A stretch of 64,000 nt of DNA, taken from contig JAZHRO010000013.1 in the NCBI GenBank assembly GCA_037157565.1, positions 79,229,501 to 79,293,500 of the forward strand, written 5' to 3'. The translations under genes were made by a program, and so were the position numbers. Below are positions 34,377 to 44,849 of this stretch, one piece after another (the first letter of the stretch is position 1; every line of letters begins with the position of its first letter). The notes beneath the pieces are model-generated. The model saw nothing but the letters and a program-made list of their open reading frames with translations, did no database searches and was not told the origin of the DNA. The DNA is from Thalassia testudinum (taxonomy: Eukaryota > Streptophyta > Magnoliopsida > Alismatales > Hydrocharitaceae).

Positions 34377-36610
34377 TGATCACGAAAATATACGGTTTGT
34401 TAAAATGCGTCATTGCAATGCGTAAAATTGATCAACTCTTAAATTTATATACCTAGATAGTGGAGTATCTAGGGTTGTCCAAGAAGGAAATTTGTTTGCA
34501 AAAATAGGTCTCTTGCTCAGAAATAGAAATAAACTTTCTTTTTGGTCTTTTTTAGATATGTAGTTTTTATAGTTTTGAAATAACGGAAGCAACACGAAAT
34601 TGTTGATAGCGAGAAAGTCGTCTACACTAATCCACTACAGTACTATTAAAGTGACAAATAGAGCCTCTCCCTAAGCTCACTCTAGGCACGTGGAGGCCTA
34701 GAGTAATTAAGGAGAGAGAGTGAAAAAATGCTAGACAAAAAATTCCACAAAACTACGCAACAAAAAGATAAAAGAAGGCAACTTGAATTAATGCAAAAAA
34801 TGTTTTACACAAAGCCCTAGTAGAGGAATGCTTCTACTACTAGCAACAAAAATACAGATAAATAAAGTACTAATCTTGATAATGATGGTGAAGAAGAGAT
34901 GCTGTTGCTCCAACTACGACTGTTCTCATAGTTGAAAAGGGCTCCTTCTTCTATTTGCTGTAGGCTCCTCCTAACTGATGTCGTCCAAGGCAAACCTTAA
35001 AGGGGCGTGCCTTAAACTTCTCCCAAGGGTGGGCGTGCACCACCCCTTTCTCCTCTAATGCCTAGCCATCTTCCTTGATGTAGAATGGTCCTCCTTCTTG
35101 GCATGGCACAAGGTGAAGAAGTGGGGAGAAGAAGACACCAAGGGGGCGGGTGATGTGCCCCCTTAATCTTCTTCTCTACTCCTCCTTGGCCATGAATATG
35201 GATGGTTCTAGGTGGAATTAAACTAAAGGGAGGATGGGAAAATATGGGTAGTTTGGTGGGCATATATAGAGGTGGAGAAGGGGGTAGTTTGCGTAGATGA
35301 AGTGGATGGTTAGGATGGAGTTTAGGAGGTGGTTAGGTGATCTTATGGTGGAGAATGGTTGGCACCAAGTAGGGGGCTGTGAAGGTGGTGGAGAGACACC
35401 TAAAGGTGGTGCCAACCATGAAGGGATGCCTCGATTTTGGTGCCACCATGAGGGCTTCTGGAAGGGGGGTTAGGTGGATGGTGGAGATGGATTTAAAGGA
35501 AGATATGTGGTGGAGATGGAGATTTTGGAGGGAAAAAGTGGCGCCAATTGGGGGGTGGTTATGGGAGGTTTTGGAACCACTTTATGGTGACTTTTGGAGG
35601 TAGTGGGTAGGCTAGGTTGGCGCCAAGGTGAGGTGGAAGTAGGCTTAGCTTATGTGGAGCTTAGGTGGAGCTAGTTGGTGGAGTTGTTTAGGTTGGCTTT
35701 TAGGTGGTAAAAGCCAAGGGAGCTGGAGTTTAGCTAAGCTAAGCTATCTTTGCAAGCTATGGAGTAGAGGAGTAGGCATGTTGAGCTTAGGGTTTGAGGA
35801 GAGGAGCTGCACAGAAGAGGTCTAGAGCTGAACTGGAGCTGGTAGCTACTGAAGAGGTTAGCATGGAGCTACTCTAACTAGCTTAGCTTGCTAGTTCTTT
35901 GTTTGCTGCTAAGCTAAGCTAAAGTGAGCTGGCTTATACTGAATTGAGCTGAGGTAAGCTGGGTCTGGTGCTCCCGGGGAGGATCAATCTGGGTGAGGCA
36001 GCTAAGGTAGCTTAGCTCAACTGAGTTGAGCTAAGCTAAGTCCCCGGGAGCTGGACTTGAGCTTCTTGAGCTGGAATGAAGTCATCTTCAGCTGGATGGA
36101 GTTTAGTGGAGCTAGATGTAGCTGGACCTAAGCTGAGGTGAACTCCAGTCAACTTAGCTAAGCTAGCTAGAGCTCCCTGTGAACTCATGGGAGCTGAGAT
36201 GAGCTAGACTCAGCTAAGTTGAGCTGGATCTGAGTTGACCTAAGCTAGGGTGAGCTAAGATGAGCTCTCTTGAGCTGCCATTCAGCTGAGATTAGCTGAA
36301 TGGAGCTAGTACAAGCTAACCTTTGTCCAAGTGAGCTGGAGTCCAGCTATGGTGAGCTGGATCAAGCTGAGTTCCAGCCAGTCTGAGCATATCTTCACTA
36401 GTTGCCTTCCAGAGTGCTAGGGTTTTGGAGCTTTGACAATCTGTAAATCCCTAACACTCACAAAAACTTATCAAAAGCAGAACAAAAAATGCAATGCATG
36501 CCTAACCTAATTTATGACTAAATGCAACCCAAAAACCTGTTTGCGAAGCAGAACCCTAAGAGCTACGATTGTTTTAATGTGTAAAAATGATGATAAGCTG
36601 GCATTTATCA
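34377..36610 (-). repeat. 5' LTR of element C
   Basis: 2234 bp. On the minus strand it starts TGATAAATGCCAG at 36610 and ends GTGATCA at 34377. It matches the interrupted LTR at 10473-14525. The part 35641-36370 is an AGCT-rich array. Confidence 0.88.
35641..36370. repeat. AGCT-rich array in LTR of C
   Basis: I counted 53 AGCT tetramers in 730 bp, about one per 14 bp where chance gives one per 256. They sit in phrases such as GAGCTGAG, TAGCTAAGCTAAG and GAGCTGGA, with no fixed period. The array is also present, diverged, at about 11750-12510. Confidence 0.85.
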
Positions 36611-38214
36611 TAGATGGATCCGGAGAGACAATTGCAGTCCTTCAGTGTGAAAATCACTCCAATGAGAGTTCTGCAGCACCCTCTATAAGAAAATGATGGA
36701 TGGCCATGATGGCTCCACGTGGTGCCATCATTGCCCTCCAGCCAAGCCTCAACTCCTCCTAAGCTACATCTTGGAAATCTCAACTGTTGGATTCAAATCC
36801 AACGGCCATCAAAGTGCTGCATCGCTTGCCTCAAGCCAAGTAGAGAGAACGCTTCATGCAATCGCGACTGTTGGATCAAGATCCAACAGTTGTGGGAGTG
36901 GAGCCTTAATTCCTAAGCGAAGCATAGGACCAACCTCAACACAGTGGTTGGTGCCTCAACCACAATGCACGACAGTGCGATCGAAGCCCTGCATGTAGAT
37001 TTTATCCACTGAGCGTGCGTGGGTGAGAAATTGAGCCATCGATGGATGATCGAGCGGCGAAGGAAGCAACTATGTGGCATCACCGATGCACGAGATCCAT
37101 ACACGCGAGATTCAACGCACGGGTGGACGCACGATTGTACATGCACCGGGGGGGCGATGTTTAAGTCGTCTGACACAATCTCCACCTTCTGATCAAGTGG
37201 GGGCGCGATCCAGAGCATTATCTCCTGCACGCTCAAAGCCCTTCATCTATCATCCAAGGGTGGTGGCTCGCTTCACTCGGATCAGCATGCGCCAGCAGAT
37301 GCTTGATGGATGCTTGTGATGGTAGCTGGCGACACGAGATGGACAGCCAGAGAGTCTTGAGCGCGATCAATGCATGAGATGGAGGGCCAGCACAGCACGC
37401 ACATGAGCAAGCGTGGGTTGTCTACAATAACACTTGAGCTGGACCTACATCGACGTCGTGGAGGTGGCTATTTATCTTATGCCTATTTTAGTCTCCCTTC
37501 ATCCGCTATATAAAGACCTACACACCTTCCCTTCGAGCTTCATCACTTCCTATGCTACTCACACACCCTCTAGAGTTCCAAAGAGCCCCCTAAGCTCCCA
37601 ATAGCTCCCTCTCAAGCCCTAGGCCAGCTAATAGTACAAAAACCCTTTCCCTCCACCAAATATTCATCTTATTCCTCATCACCTTCATAGGATACCTAGA
37701 GGTTGTCCCCTCACCTCCATTCTGGAAGTCGATCACCTCCACCTCCTCATCCCCATTCCATGCCTTGGTGAAGAATTCCTCTACCCAACGTCCTCCTACA
37801 TCTCATCCTCGCCGTCTAGCTTCACACCTCCTCCGTTCAAGCTGCCGCCAAGAGCCATCATCTCGCCAAATAGTTGATTTAGGAGATTTTCCCTCACCTC
37901 TATCTCTATTATTTTTATCATATTTCCATTTATTGTAATAAACAACATTGCATTATATCATATTTGCTTTTCTCCACTTTGTGTGTTATATTGTTTATTT
38001 CTTTACCACAAAAACACAAAAAAATAACAAAACCTAAAAACCCCAAAAGCAAACAAAGTGAAGCGTGGATTTTAACAAAAGCAAATGTCACCTCCCTATG
38101 CTCGACCTAAGACTTGGAGTTTCAGTAAAAAATCTTATTTGATAGTGTGTTTTTACGACAACAACGATGGGTTTCTCCTAACCCTAATTTTCTCTTGCGA
38201 AAACTTGTTAATCA
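36611..38214 (+). repeat. Right piece of solo LTR A2
   Basis: This continues the LTR broken at 10472. It contains a perfect inverted repeat around 36868-36889 (CTGTTGGATC and GATCCAACAG), a G-box, the TATA box at 37507 and the CT-rich transcribed part shared with the LTRs of element A. The tRNA-like box pair of its relatives is not recognisable here. Confidence 0.78.
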
Positions 38215-38219
38215 TTCAG

Positions 38220-39120
38220 CCCCGTTGCCTGCCCTTTGGTTCGCTGGACATGGTAACCTAGGCACCCAAAAATCACACACCAGTTTGGTTTAGTGCGCTT
38301 AATGAAAAATAATGCCAAAAGTGTTATGTTTTGAAAAAGTTTTCCCAAAGATCTAGATTAGGAGCAGCTCGATGACACAAGTTGATTGGATGAGTTCCCG
38401 ACACAAAGAGGTGGAATGAAAAATGCTCCCCTCGAAGATGCATAATAACATATCGTCTCCTCGGTGCTTGTCTCCTAGGATATCTAAATATCTTACCCAG
38501 GGCATTTAAGCACCTTGTACTGGTTCAAGTGACGTGGGTAGGATTATCCCGAAATGTCGATTTCCAAGGCTTGAATTTAGCTACAGAACACCATGGGCGG
38601 CACTATCTTGAAATGTCGAAAGCCAGGATTCTAAGGGTTGCCATGGTTGATGTTATCACGAAGCATTGAAAGCCAAGGATCTTTTGAGGATTGATGGTGG
38701 AGACAAGGAATCCGAAACAGACCATGTTTAGGGCCAATCCGATGTTGGATTTAGGAGAATAGAAAAGAAGAGAGAAACTCTCAGAATAAAAATCCCTCTC
38801 TATCTCTCTTATCAAAAATGTACTAGCAAACTGAACCTAGACTTGCTACAAATATGTACAGATGCTTTAATCGCTGGGGTCAATGAACCTCTCGGTAGTC
38901 TTCGTGGGCCTTAGAAACCTTCACGTAAACCCAAGACTGAAGCTGGTCAGGTCTGGATCTTGCCTGGTACTTGAGTACCTCTAAGCCTATTGTTGGTAGG
39001 CTGATCTGATTTCTATAGAAAAGGCACAAACAAGCATCTAAACATCAGAAACATGGTCTAGAACTCTAGTTCTTTCCATAGGATTTTGCTAGGGACCAGT
39101 AAACATTAAGCATGGGGGTA
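38220..39120 (+). other. Element E internal 3' end with triple repeat and polypurine tract
   Basis: This matches element D at 28455-29353. It includes the triple block (near 38532, 38591 and 38641) with the same 59/50 bp spacing, and a polypurine tract ending TAAGCATGGGGGTA at 39120. No frame is supported. Confidence 0.75.
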
Positions 39121-40953
39121 TGATGATAACACTATCATTCATCATAACTAACTTGAATTAGTTGGAATCAAGAGATAAATGCTCCTAGATGATCACCTGA
39201 GGACCATAATTCCACTCTAATCTGATTTGAGAAGACATGAAAACACAGTTAATTTTGTTGTTTTAATAGTACATCACAAATTCAGATTAACCATAGGGTT
39301 ACTCAGGGGTTAATTGAAGATCAATTGAACATAAAAATCTAAGAAGTGGACTCGCATTGACAGAAATAGGGTTTCATGCATTTCGAGGACCAAAATAGGA
39401 CTGAAAACCTTAATTATTAGCCCCACTTAAATTGAAAAGTTTCTGGTCAGTATAAAACCAATCTAAACCTCCTAAATTCATAGAAAAATATTCTAAGAGA
39501 TTTAACACCCTTGGTTTGATCATCTGAACCCATTTTGACCTAGAATAGAATTTTATACGGGAACTTGTCCTAATTTGAACTTTTGTGCAATTTACCAAGT
39601 CAAACGTGATCAAAACTCAAATCCAAGGTCCCCACTAAATTCCTTGGGTCCAAATTAGATTAACACCAAAATTTGGGACCAAAATTTGGGCCCAATCAGA
39701 GTTCATCTTGACCTAATTTGCATTTTAACCCTTAGTAACTCTATTTTTTACACTTAAAACCTTAGGTTTCAAGTTTATTTCCAAGACCCCGCTAATTTTG
39801 TCATATTCCTTGCAATTAGATCCCTACCATAATGAATAGTGTGAATAGTATCAACAAGCCCAAAGGCCGAATCTTTGGGAAAGGATGTCTCCTCCAACTC
39901 AAAATCAAATCCCTCTAAACTTAGATGAATTGATCCTAAGTTGATCCCCTTCCAATTGCACCAAACCTCATGACCTGATTTGGAGAGAGGAGCTCCCACC
40001 AAGCTTGTGAAATCAGTGATTTTAGGTTTCCAAAATCATGAATCATACCTGCGAATTTCTCCAATTTGAGCTCGCAATTAAGCTCTATATAAGCTCCATG
40101 ATGTTTGGCAGTCAAAATTAGTAAGGTTTTAGGCTAGAATACCTCTTCCTCCTCCCCTCCGGCCATCTCCGACCTCATCTCCGATGACTCTCTCACTCTC
40201 CTTCCTCCATGCAACCAACGGTCAAATTGGAAGCACCTTCCTCTTCCTTGTCTTCATTCGACGGTAGTCGACCAAAGCTCTGTCCCCTTCAACCCCTTCT
40301 TTGCTGAGCTGCATGCACTACATGTCTTATGTGTGGCATTAAAGTGAGTGCTACACCAATGCATCAGCCATGCCTTCATCCCTCCAATATATAAAGCCCT
40401 ATGGACCCCCATGGCAAGACATCTTCCAATCCAAGCTTCCCACCACCTTCTCAAGCTCAATGTAAGGCCCCTGGAGTCGTTGAGCCGCTGAAAAAAGCAT
40501 CTCCACCAACATGGATGCCTCGCCTCTCCATTTCTCACATTCATTCTCTAGTTTTCCTTAGATTAATGTGCATGTTTCTTTAAGCATTCATCTAGCATTG
40601 TAGTTGTAAGATGATTTTGCCTATGCAATATATTAGTTTTTATTAACATCATTGTTGTCTTGTCATTCTAAATTAGATTCTATTCATGTCATTCCTCATT
40701 CCATGTTTTTAATGCAACATTGTTCTATCGTCTTTTCACGTATAGTTAGCAATCACTGTCATTATGAATCTCTAACCCTACCTCTCTCTCTCTCTCTTTC
40801 TTCTCTTTCATGCAAGCAAGCAAAATCACCATGTGGCAATAAGCAACTAATTGATTTGATTTTCTACCTCCTTGAGATCGACACTCATACTCATCTTTTT
40901 ATTTCTTCCTAAAATTGACGTCGCAATTGCACACTACAATAAACGAATTATCA
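39121..40953 (+). repeat. Right LTR of element E (D-like family)
   Basis: It starts TGATGATAAC directly after the polypurine tract and follows the LTR of D loosely for its first 700 bp (for example around 39470-39560). TATA box TATATAA at 40086-40092. The end is placed at TATCA (40953) because unrelated CACTA-type sequence follows, but the boundary could lie at about 40931. Confidence 0.7.
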
Positions 40954-42863
40954 CTTTGTGTTTCGATGACATCAAGGACCCAATCTGAACATGCCCAAGT
41001 ATATTTTGAAGCACGTCGCAAAGATTCACCATGGTTGGAGGGAGGAGGTGAAGAGTATGATAAGATATATAACGATTTAAATTTACAACATTTATAATAT
41101 TTCTTAAAAATTAGTAATGATTTATATAAATATTTTGACACTTTAGGAATAGGTCATTTGAGGAGACATTGAGGAATATGCCTCCAATGGTTACGCCTAA
41201 CGTTTGGAGGGAGGTGTGTGAGCATTAGAGTGCTCCTACTATAGAGGAAAATAATTTTTTGTTTATATCGATTACTTGAAATTATTATATTCTTATTTAA
41301 TATGAATAATTTATTTCAGGAGCAAGCTAAAAATAATAAGGCCAACAGGAGTCAAGCTCCACTATGGACCCATTACTTGGGTTGAATGAGTATTGACTCT
41401 TTAAAAGTCAAATATGTAAGTAAAAATACTTATTTACATTCAATATATCCATAAGAGTATATGTAACCTAATATTTTATCCTTTATTAATATTTTTAGCT
41501 GATACGCACGAGGGTGTTGAGCTGGGTCGAGTAGGAGTTTATGAGCACACTCACAGTAAGAAGATGCTTGATGGCTCACATGCATGGATTCATGAGACAT
41601 ACCAGGAGAAACAAGTAAGTATCATGCATTTTTATACTACTAATTTACAAAATTTATTTACATATTGAAATAATTACAAATGTATTTGTAGACTCATATG
41701 ATGGACTTGATCCATCCTCCTAAGGTCACGGACAAGAACTCTGCGACCGTACCTCAGGTGCCTCCGATGACACTAGAGGACGCATTTAGGACTATGATAC
41801 CTCCGGAGAACGAAGGCTTCGTTTGTAGCGAGGGCAGGAGTGCGACTATCTCTTACTGGTATGGGAGGAAAGGATCAACATCATCCACTTCCCAGGTGGA
41901 CAATCTGAACATGAAGATGGAGATAATGGAACGTCGAGAGGTAGAGTAGGAGAAGAGATTGGAGGATATGACCTTGTGACTGTAGGTAGCCACTGCCAGG
42001 ATGGAGCGACAGGATGCGTTATTAGAGCAGTAGAGCCAGCAGTTGAGGGAGTTGATGGCATTCCTCTGAGGATCTGGACTAGATCATTCGACCTTTCATG
42101 CACCTCCACAACCGAACGATGACGATAGGGGACCAAGAGCTGATGGCATAGGCATAGCATATATATTATATATATCTCTTGTAAGAGTCGAACTCCTTTT
42201 ATATATAAATGATTTCATTTTCTATTGCATTTTACATAAAGTTAATTTTCCTTTATGGTGAGCTTTACTATTATATTTGGTTGACAGATATAAATATACA
42301 TCTAAATGAAAAATCTTTTTTTTAATAAAAGGCCACCTCTGGCATCGATTTTTATTAAATTTGTCGTTAATTATGTTATCACAATGGTTTTATAACCACT
42401 GCCTAATATCTAATTTTGTCACCTCAACTACCCACCTGCCAATTAATAAATTATTGGGATAGTTTTTTTGAGCTTTGGCGAGGGTTCCCACCTATTGCAA
42501 GATCCCTACATTTTCCCATCATCCCACATTTGCGCCAATTTTGCTTATTCAGCGGCGGTAAATTACTATACAGCGACGGTTATGAAACGTTGCTAAACTA
42601 TTTCACTTCCTGCATGAATAATTTCCGCATCAACATTTTACAACAGTTTCTTGAGTAACTGTTTATAAATACATTTGGTGACAGTCAATAACCACCGCCA
42701 TTTATCGAGGCCCTCAACCCTTGGATGGGGACAAATAGCGCCCATACGTCGCTCAAGCAGTTGTCATGCAACGATGCACATTTACGCAACAGAGTATGGC
42801 GACGGTTATTATACAATTGGCGATGGTTTTGAATTGACTCAAAACACGCCTTTTCCTATAGTG
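40954..42863 (+). mobile_element. CACTA (En/Spm) transposon fragment
   Basis: Degraded transposase exons (40966-42090) are followed by a terminal region that ends CCTTTTCCTATAGTG at 42863. Its complement starts CACTATAGGAAAAGG, a classic CACTA terminus. Subterminal motifs such as GCGACGGTTAT occur at 42570, 42797 and nearby. No left terminus is found: the CACTACAA at 40932 lacks the matching inverted repeat and subterminal region, and the three bases beside the two ends differ. The left part is therefore missing. Confidence 0.75.
40966..42090 (+). pseudogene. Ptta/En/Spm-type transposase remnant (Transposase_24-like)
   Basis: Pieces with intact plant splice sites can be read: 40966-41094, 41147-about 41260, 41320-41415 (donor GTAAGT), 41499-41614 (donor GTAAGT) and 41692-about 42090. 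Recognisable segments are VTPNVWREVCEH, EQAKNNKANRSQ (the family's K-K-N-R motif), GRVGVYEHTHSKKMLDGSHAW and a C-terminal coiled region. Stops in place of expected Trp (TAG after CEH) and further stops near 41385 and 41948 show decay. This family of plant proteins is encoded by CACTA transposons. The assignment rests on motif memory and is moderate. Confidence 0.6.
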
Positions 42864-44487
42864 ATAAGAACAAATCACATGGGTGGCATTTAGAAAAAAA
42901 AATGCCCTTCTCAATATCCTCTATGCTCCGTTCTCATCGAGCCAATGTCTCGCACCCATGTACTCTGCACTTTACGCTTTCATTGATATCGAACAATTTC
43001 ATATTCTTTACTATGGAGTATCCTACAAAGCCTAGTCCTAATTTTCAAAATCCCAATTTTATGCATCCAAAATTTTTTATTTCAAAAAAATTATATAGAG
43101 ATTAACTTTGATAGCAAGTTTGCAATTTAGTTTTGATTCTCATCTTTGTGTAAAGATTTTTCATGAAAAATAGATTTCTTCTGCAAACAAAAGAATATGA
43201 TATTCTTTGAAACAAATTAAGTCCCTCGTAAATCAGTACTTTGCCCAATTGGTTAATATTGAAAATCAATTAGAACCTAAATGCTTTCTTAAATTGATTT
43301 GCCTAGTAATTTTATAAATGCTTATTTACGTAAGGATCATTTTATAATTTAACCTCAAATTCATGTTCATTTTGAATGAGGGGAAAAAATAAATTTATTA
43401 ATTTATACTAAAATGCGTATCCTTCTAATATTATATGTCATAACCAAGTATATTTCTACGATCGCTCATGAAAATTATCTTGAATTGCATACATGTATAT
43501 TGAGTTAGTGGAAAGATTATATTGTAAAGAGCTATTTGGTTAAAAAAGTGTTTAAAGTTGGAGTAAATCATGGATTAGATAGGATAATTATCCTAAACAA
43601 ATAAATGAGTAGTTAATAGAAAAAAGGTATAACTATTTGGTTAAAATCAATCTTCAATAACAACCAAGTTTCATTAGAATAACTTATGAAAGGATAAAAA
43701 TTATCATTTTGTATCTTATTCCATCACCTAACATTTAAATAACAAAATTTCACACAGCTGCTTACATATCCCTTTGCATTCTAAATAATTACAGTGACTT
43801 TGAAATAAAAACAAAAATAACCCAACCACAAAACATTATCACTTAGAATTTATCAATGTAACCAAATTAGCCTTAATATAAAAAAAGGTTGTGAGGGAGG
43901 GACCGTCACATCTAAGATTCAATTATTGAAGGTAAGATTAAAATCTGACGAGTCATAAAAAAATCTGACATGAAATCAAGCGGAGGAGATGCACTGCCGA
44001 TGTCTCTGTACCAATTTATTTAGAGAAATAAAAAAAATCTAATTTCACGGTATGCTGCCCATCCCCTACCTAACAAATCCAAAGAAGCTACCCCTTACCA
44101 CTTTATTTGATAAGAAAAATTAATTTATGGAATAAGAAAAAAAAGTAAAATAAAATGAAATAAGGGAGTTCATTTATTTTAATATTTTGATAAGTTAAAA
44201 TTATTTTAAAGAGAGAATAAAATAATTTTATCTTATATTAAATTTACTTAATTTAATATAAATAAAAGACAGATTAAACGGCAAATTAAATATTTAACTT
44301 ATGATAAACTCAATTAACCGATCAATCAAATACCTACTAAGTGACCCCACACCCTTTGTAAATTCACGAGAGTCACTACTTATTTATCTGATCTCATGAC
44401 AATGGAATATATATATATATAAAATTAGCTAATGGCCAGCATTCACCAGCAAACTTATGGACTCCAATCCTTTTGTCAACCTCACAT
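42864..44487. other. AT-rich intergenic DNA, nothing recognised
   Basis: There is no LTR, terminal repeat, RNA gene or credible frame. Short frames (for example near 42902) lack support. Confidence 0.6.
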
Positions 44488-44493
44488 ATGGCC

Positions 44494-44501
44494 ATAAATA
44501 G
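44494..44501 (+). promoter_or_regulatory. TATA-like box of the cysteine-rich peptide gene
   Basis: ATAAATAG lies within CATAAATAGG, one base from consensus and 96 bp before the ATG. A W-box core in reverse (AGTCAA) lies at 44551-44556, probably in the 5' untranslated part. Confidence 0.5.
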
Positions 44502-44589
44502 GTGGCCTCCCCGTTGGTGGAGACTCACGCACACTGATCCCACTGCATCTAGTCAACAATCCCCTCTTGTCTATCAAGATATAACTCTC

Positions 44590-44809
44590 ATGGCGATCAA
44601 AACCTCCACCATCATCTTTGTGCTTTCCTTCACCCTACTCTTCATTGCTGCTGGTACAATACCTTCTCATGCATCAATTTTAATAGTTTAAATTTTATAT
44701 TATCCATGTACTATATATCCTACATGCATGATTATGTGTATGTCTAACTAATAATGAAAAATAATTAATACTCTAGCTACAAGAAAATAGAAAAAATAAG
44801 ACTTAAGTA

Positions 44810-44849
<40 letters not shown>

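Larger units (their letters stand above)
10473..36610 (-). mobile_element. Element C: gag-protease Athila-like element without RT or integrase
   Basis: On the minus strand this reads 5' LTR (36610-34377), primer site, leader, gag (interrupted by element D), protease, a short 3' region, polypurine tract and 3' LTR (14525-10473, interrupted by solo LTR B). The flanks TGGAT (10468-10472) and TAGAT (36611-36615) are a 5-bp target duplication with one change. Without its insertions it would be about 10.5 kb. Reverse transcriptase, RNase H and integrase are absent: the frame after protease runs about 0.2 kb and then passes into the 3' untranslated region. It is therefore non-autonomous. By eye its LTRs differ at about 13 of the first 120 positions, nearly all transitions, so the insertion is old. 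Confidence 0.85.
10264..38214 (+). repeat. A2: solo LTR (A family) inserted in element E, split by element C
   Basis: The left piece (10264-10472) begins TGATAAGCATGC and follows the start of the element A LTR at 3443. The right piece (36611-38214) resumes at the matching point (TGGATCCGGAG) and ends in AATCA at 38214. E's sequence is duplicated on both sides as TTCGG (10259-10263) and TTCAG (38215-38219). Neither a primer site nor a polypurine tract adjoins it, so it is a solo LTR left by recombination between two LTRs. It has a TATA box at 37507-37515 and a perfect CCACGTGG G-box at 36715-36722. Confidence 0.8.
5010..40953 (+). mobile_element. Element E: outermost Athila-like element, heavily interrupted
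   Basis: The parts that belong to E are an LTR remnant (5010-6587), internal DNA (6588-10263 and 38220-39120) and a right LTR (39121-40953). The two internal pieces read as one when compared with element D: D's sequence near 28445-28500 runs across the join, which carries the TTCGG/TTCAG duplication of the A2 solo LTR. E has no gag, protease, reverse transcriptase or integrase; two unrelated reading frames occupy that space. The left LTR is of the B type and the right LTR of the D type, so the two ends do not match each other, which is discussed as a finding. The start lies before the window, beyond element A. Confidence 0.65.

Noticed and set aside
40932..40940. CACTACAAT as the left end of the CACTA element.
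   Set aside because: It matches the LTR landmark CACTACAA seen in other LTRs, does not extend as an inverted repeat of the right end, and the adjacent three bases (GCA against ATA) do not form a duplication.
44488..44589. Upstream in-frame ATG extending the cysteine-rich peptide by 34 residues.
   Set aside because: It overlaps the TATA-like box and would place 34 polar residues before the signal peptide.
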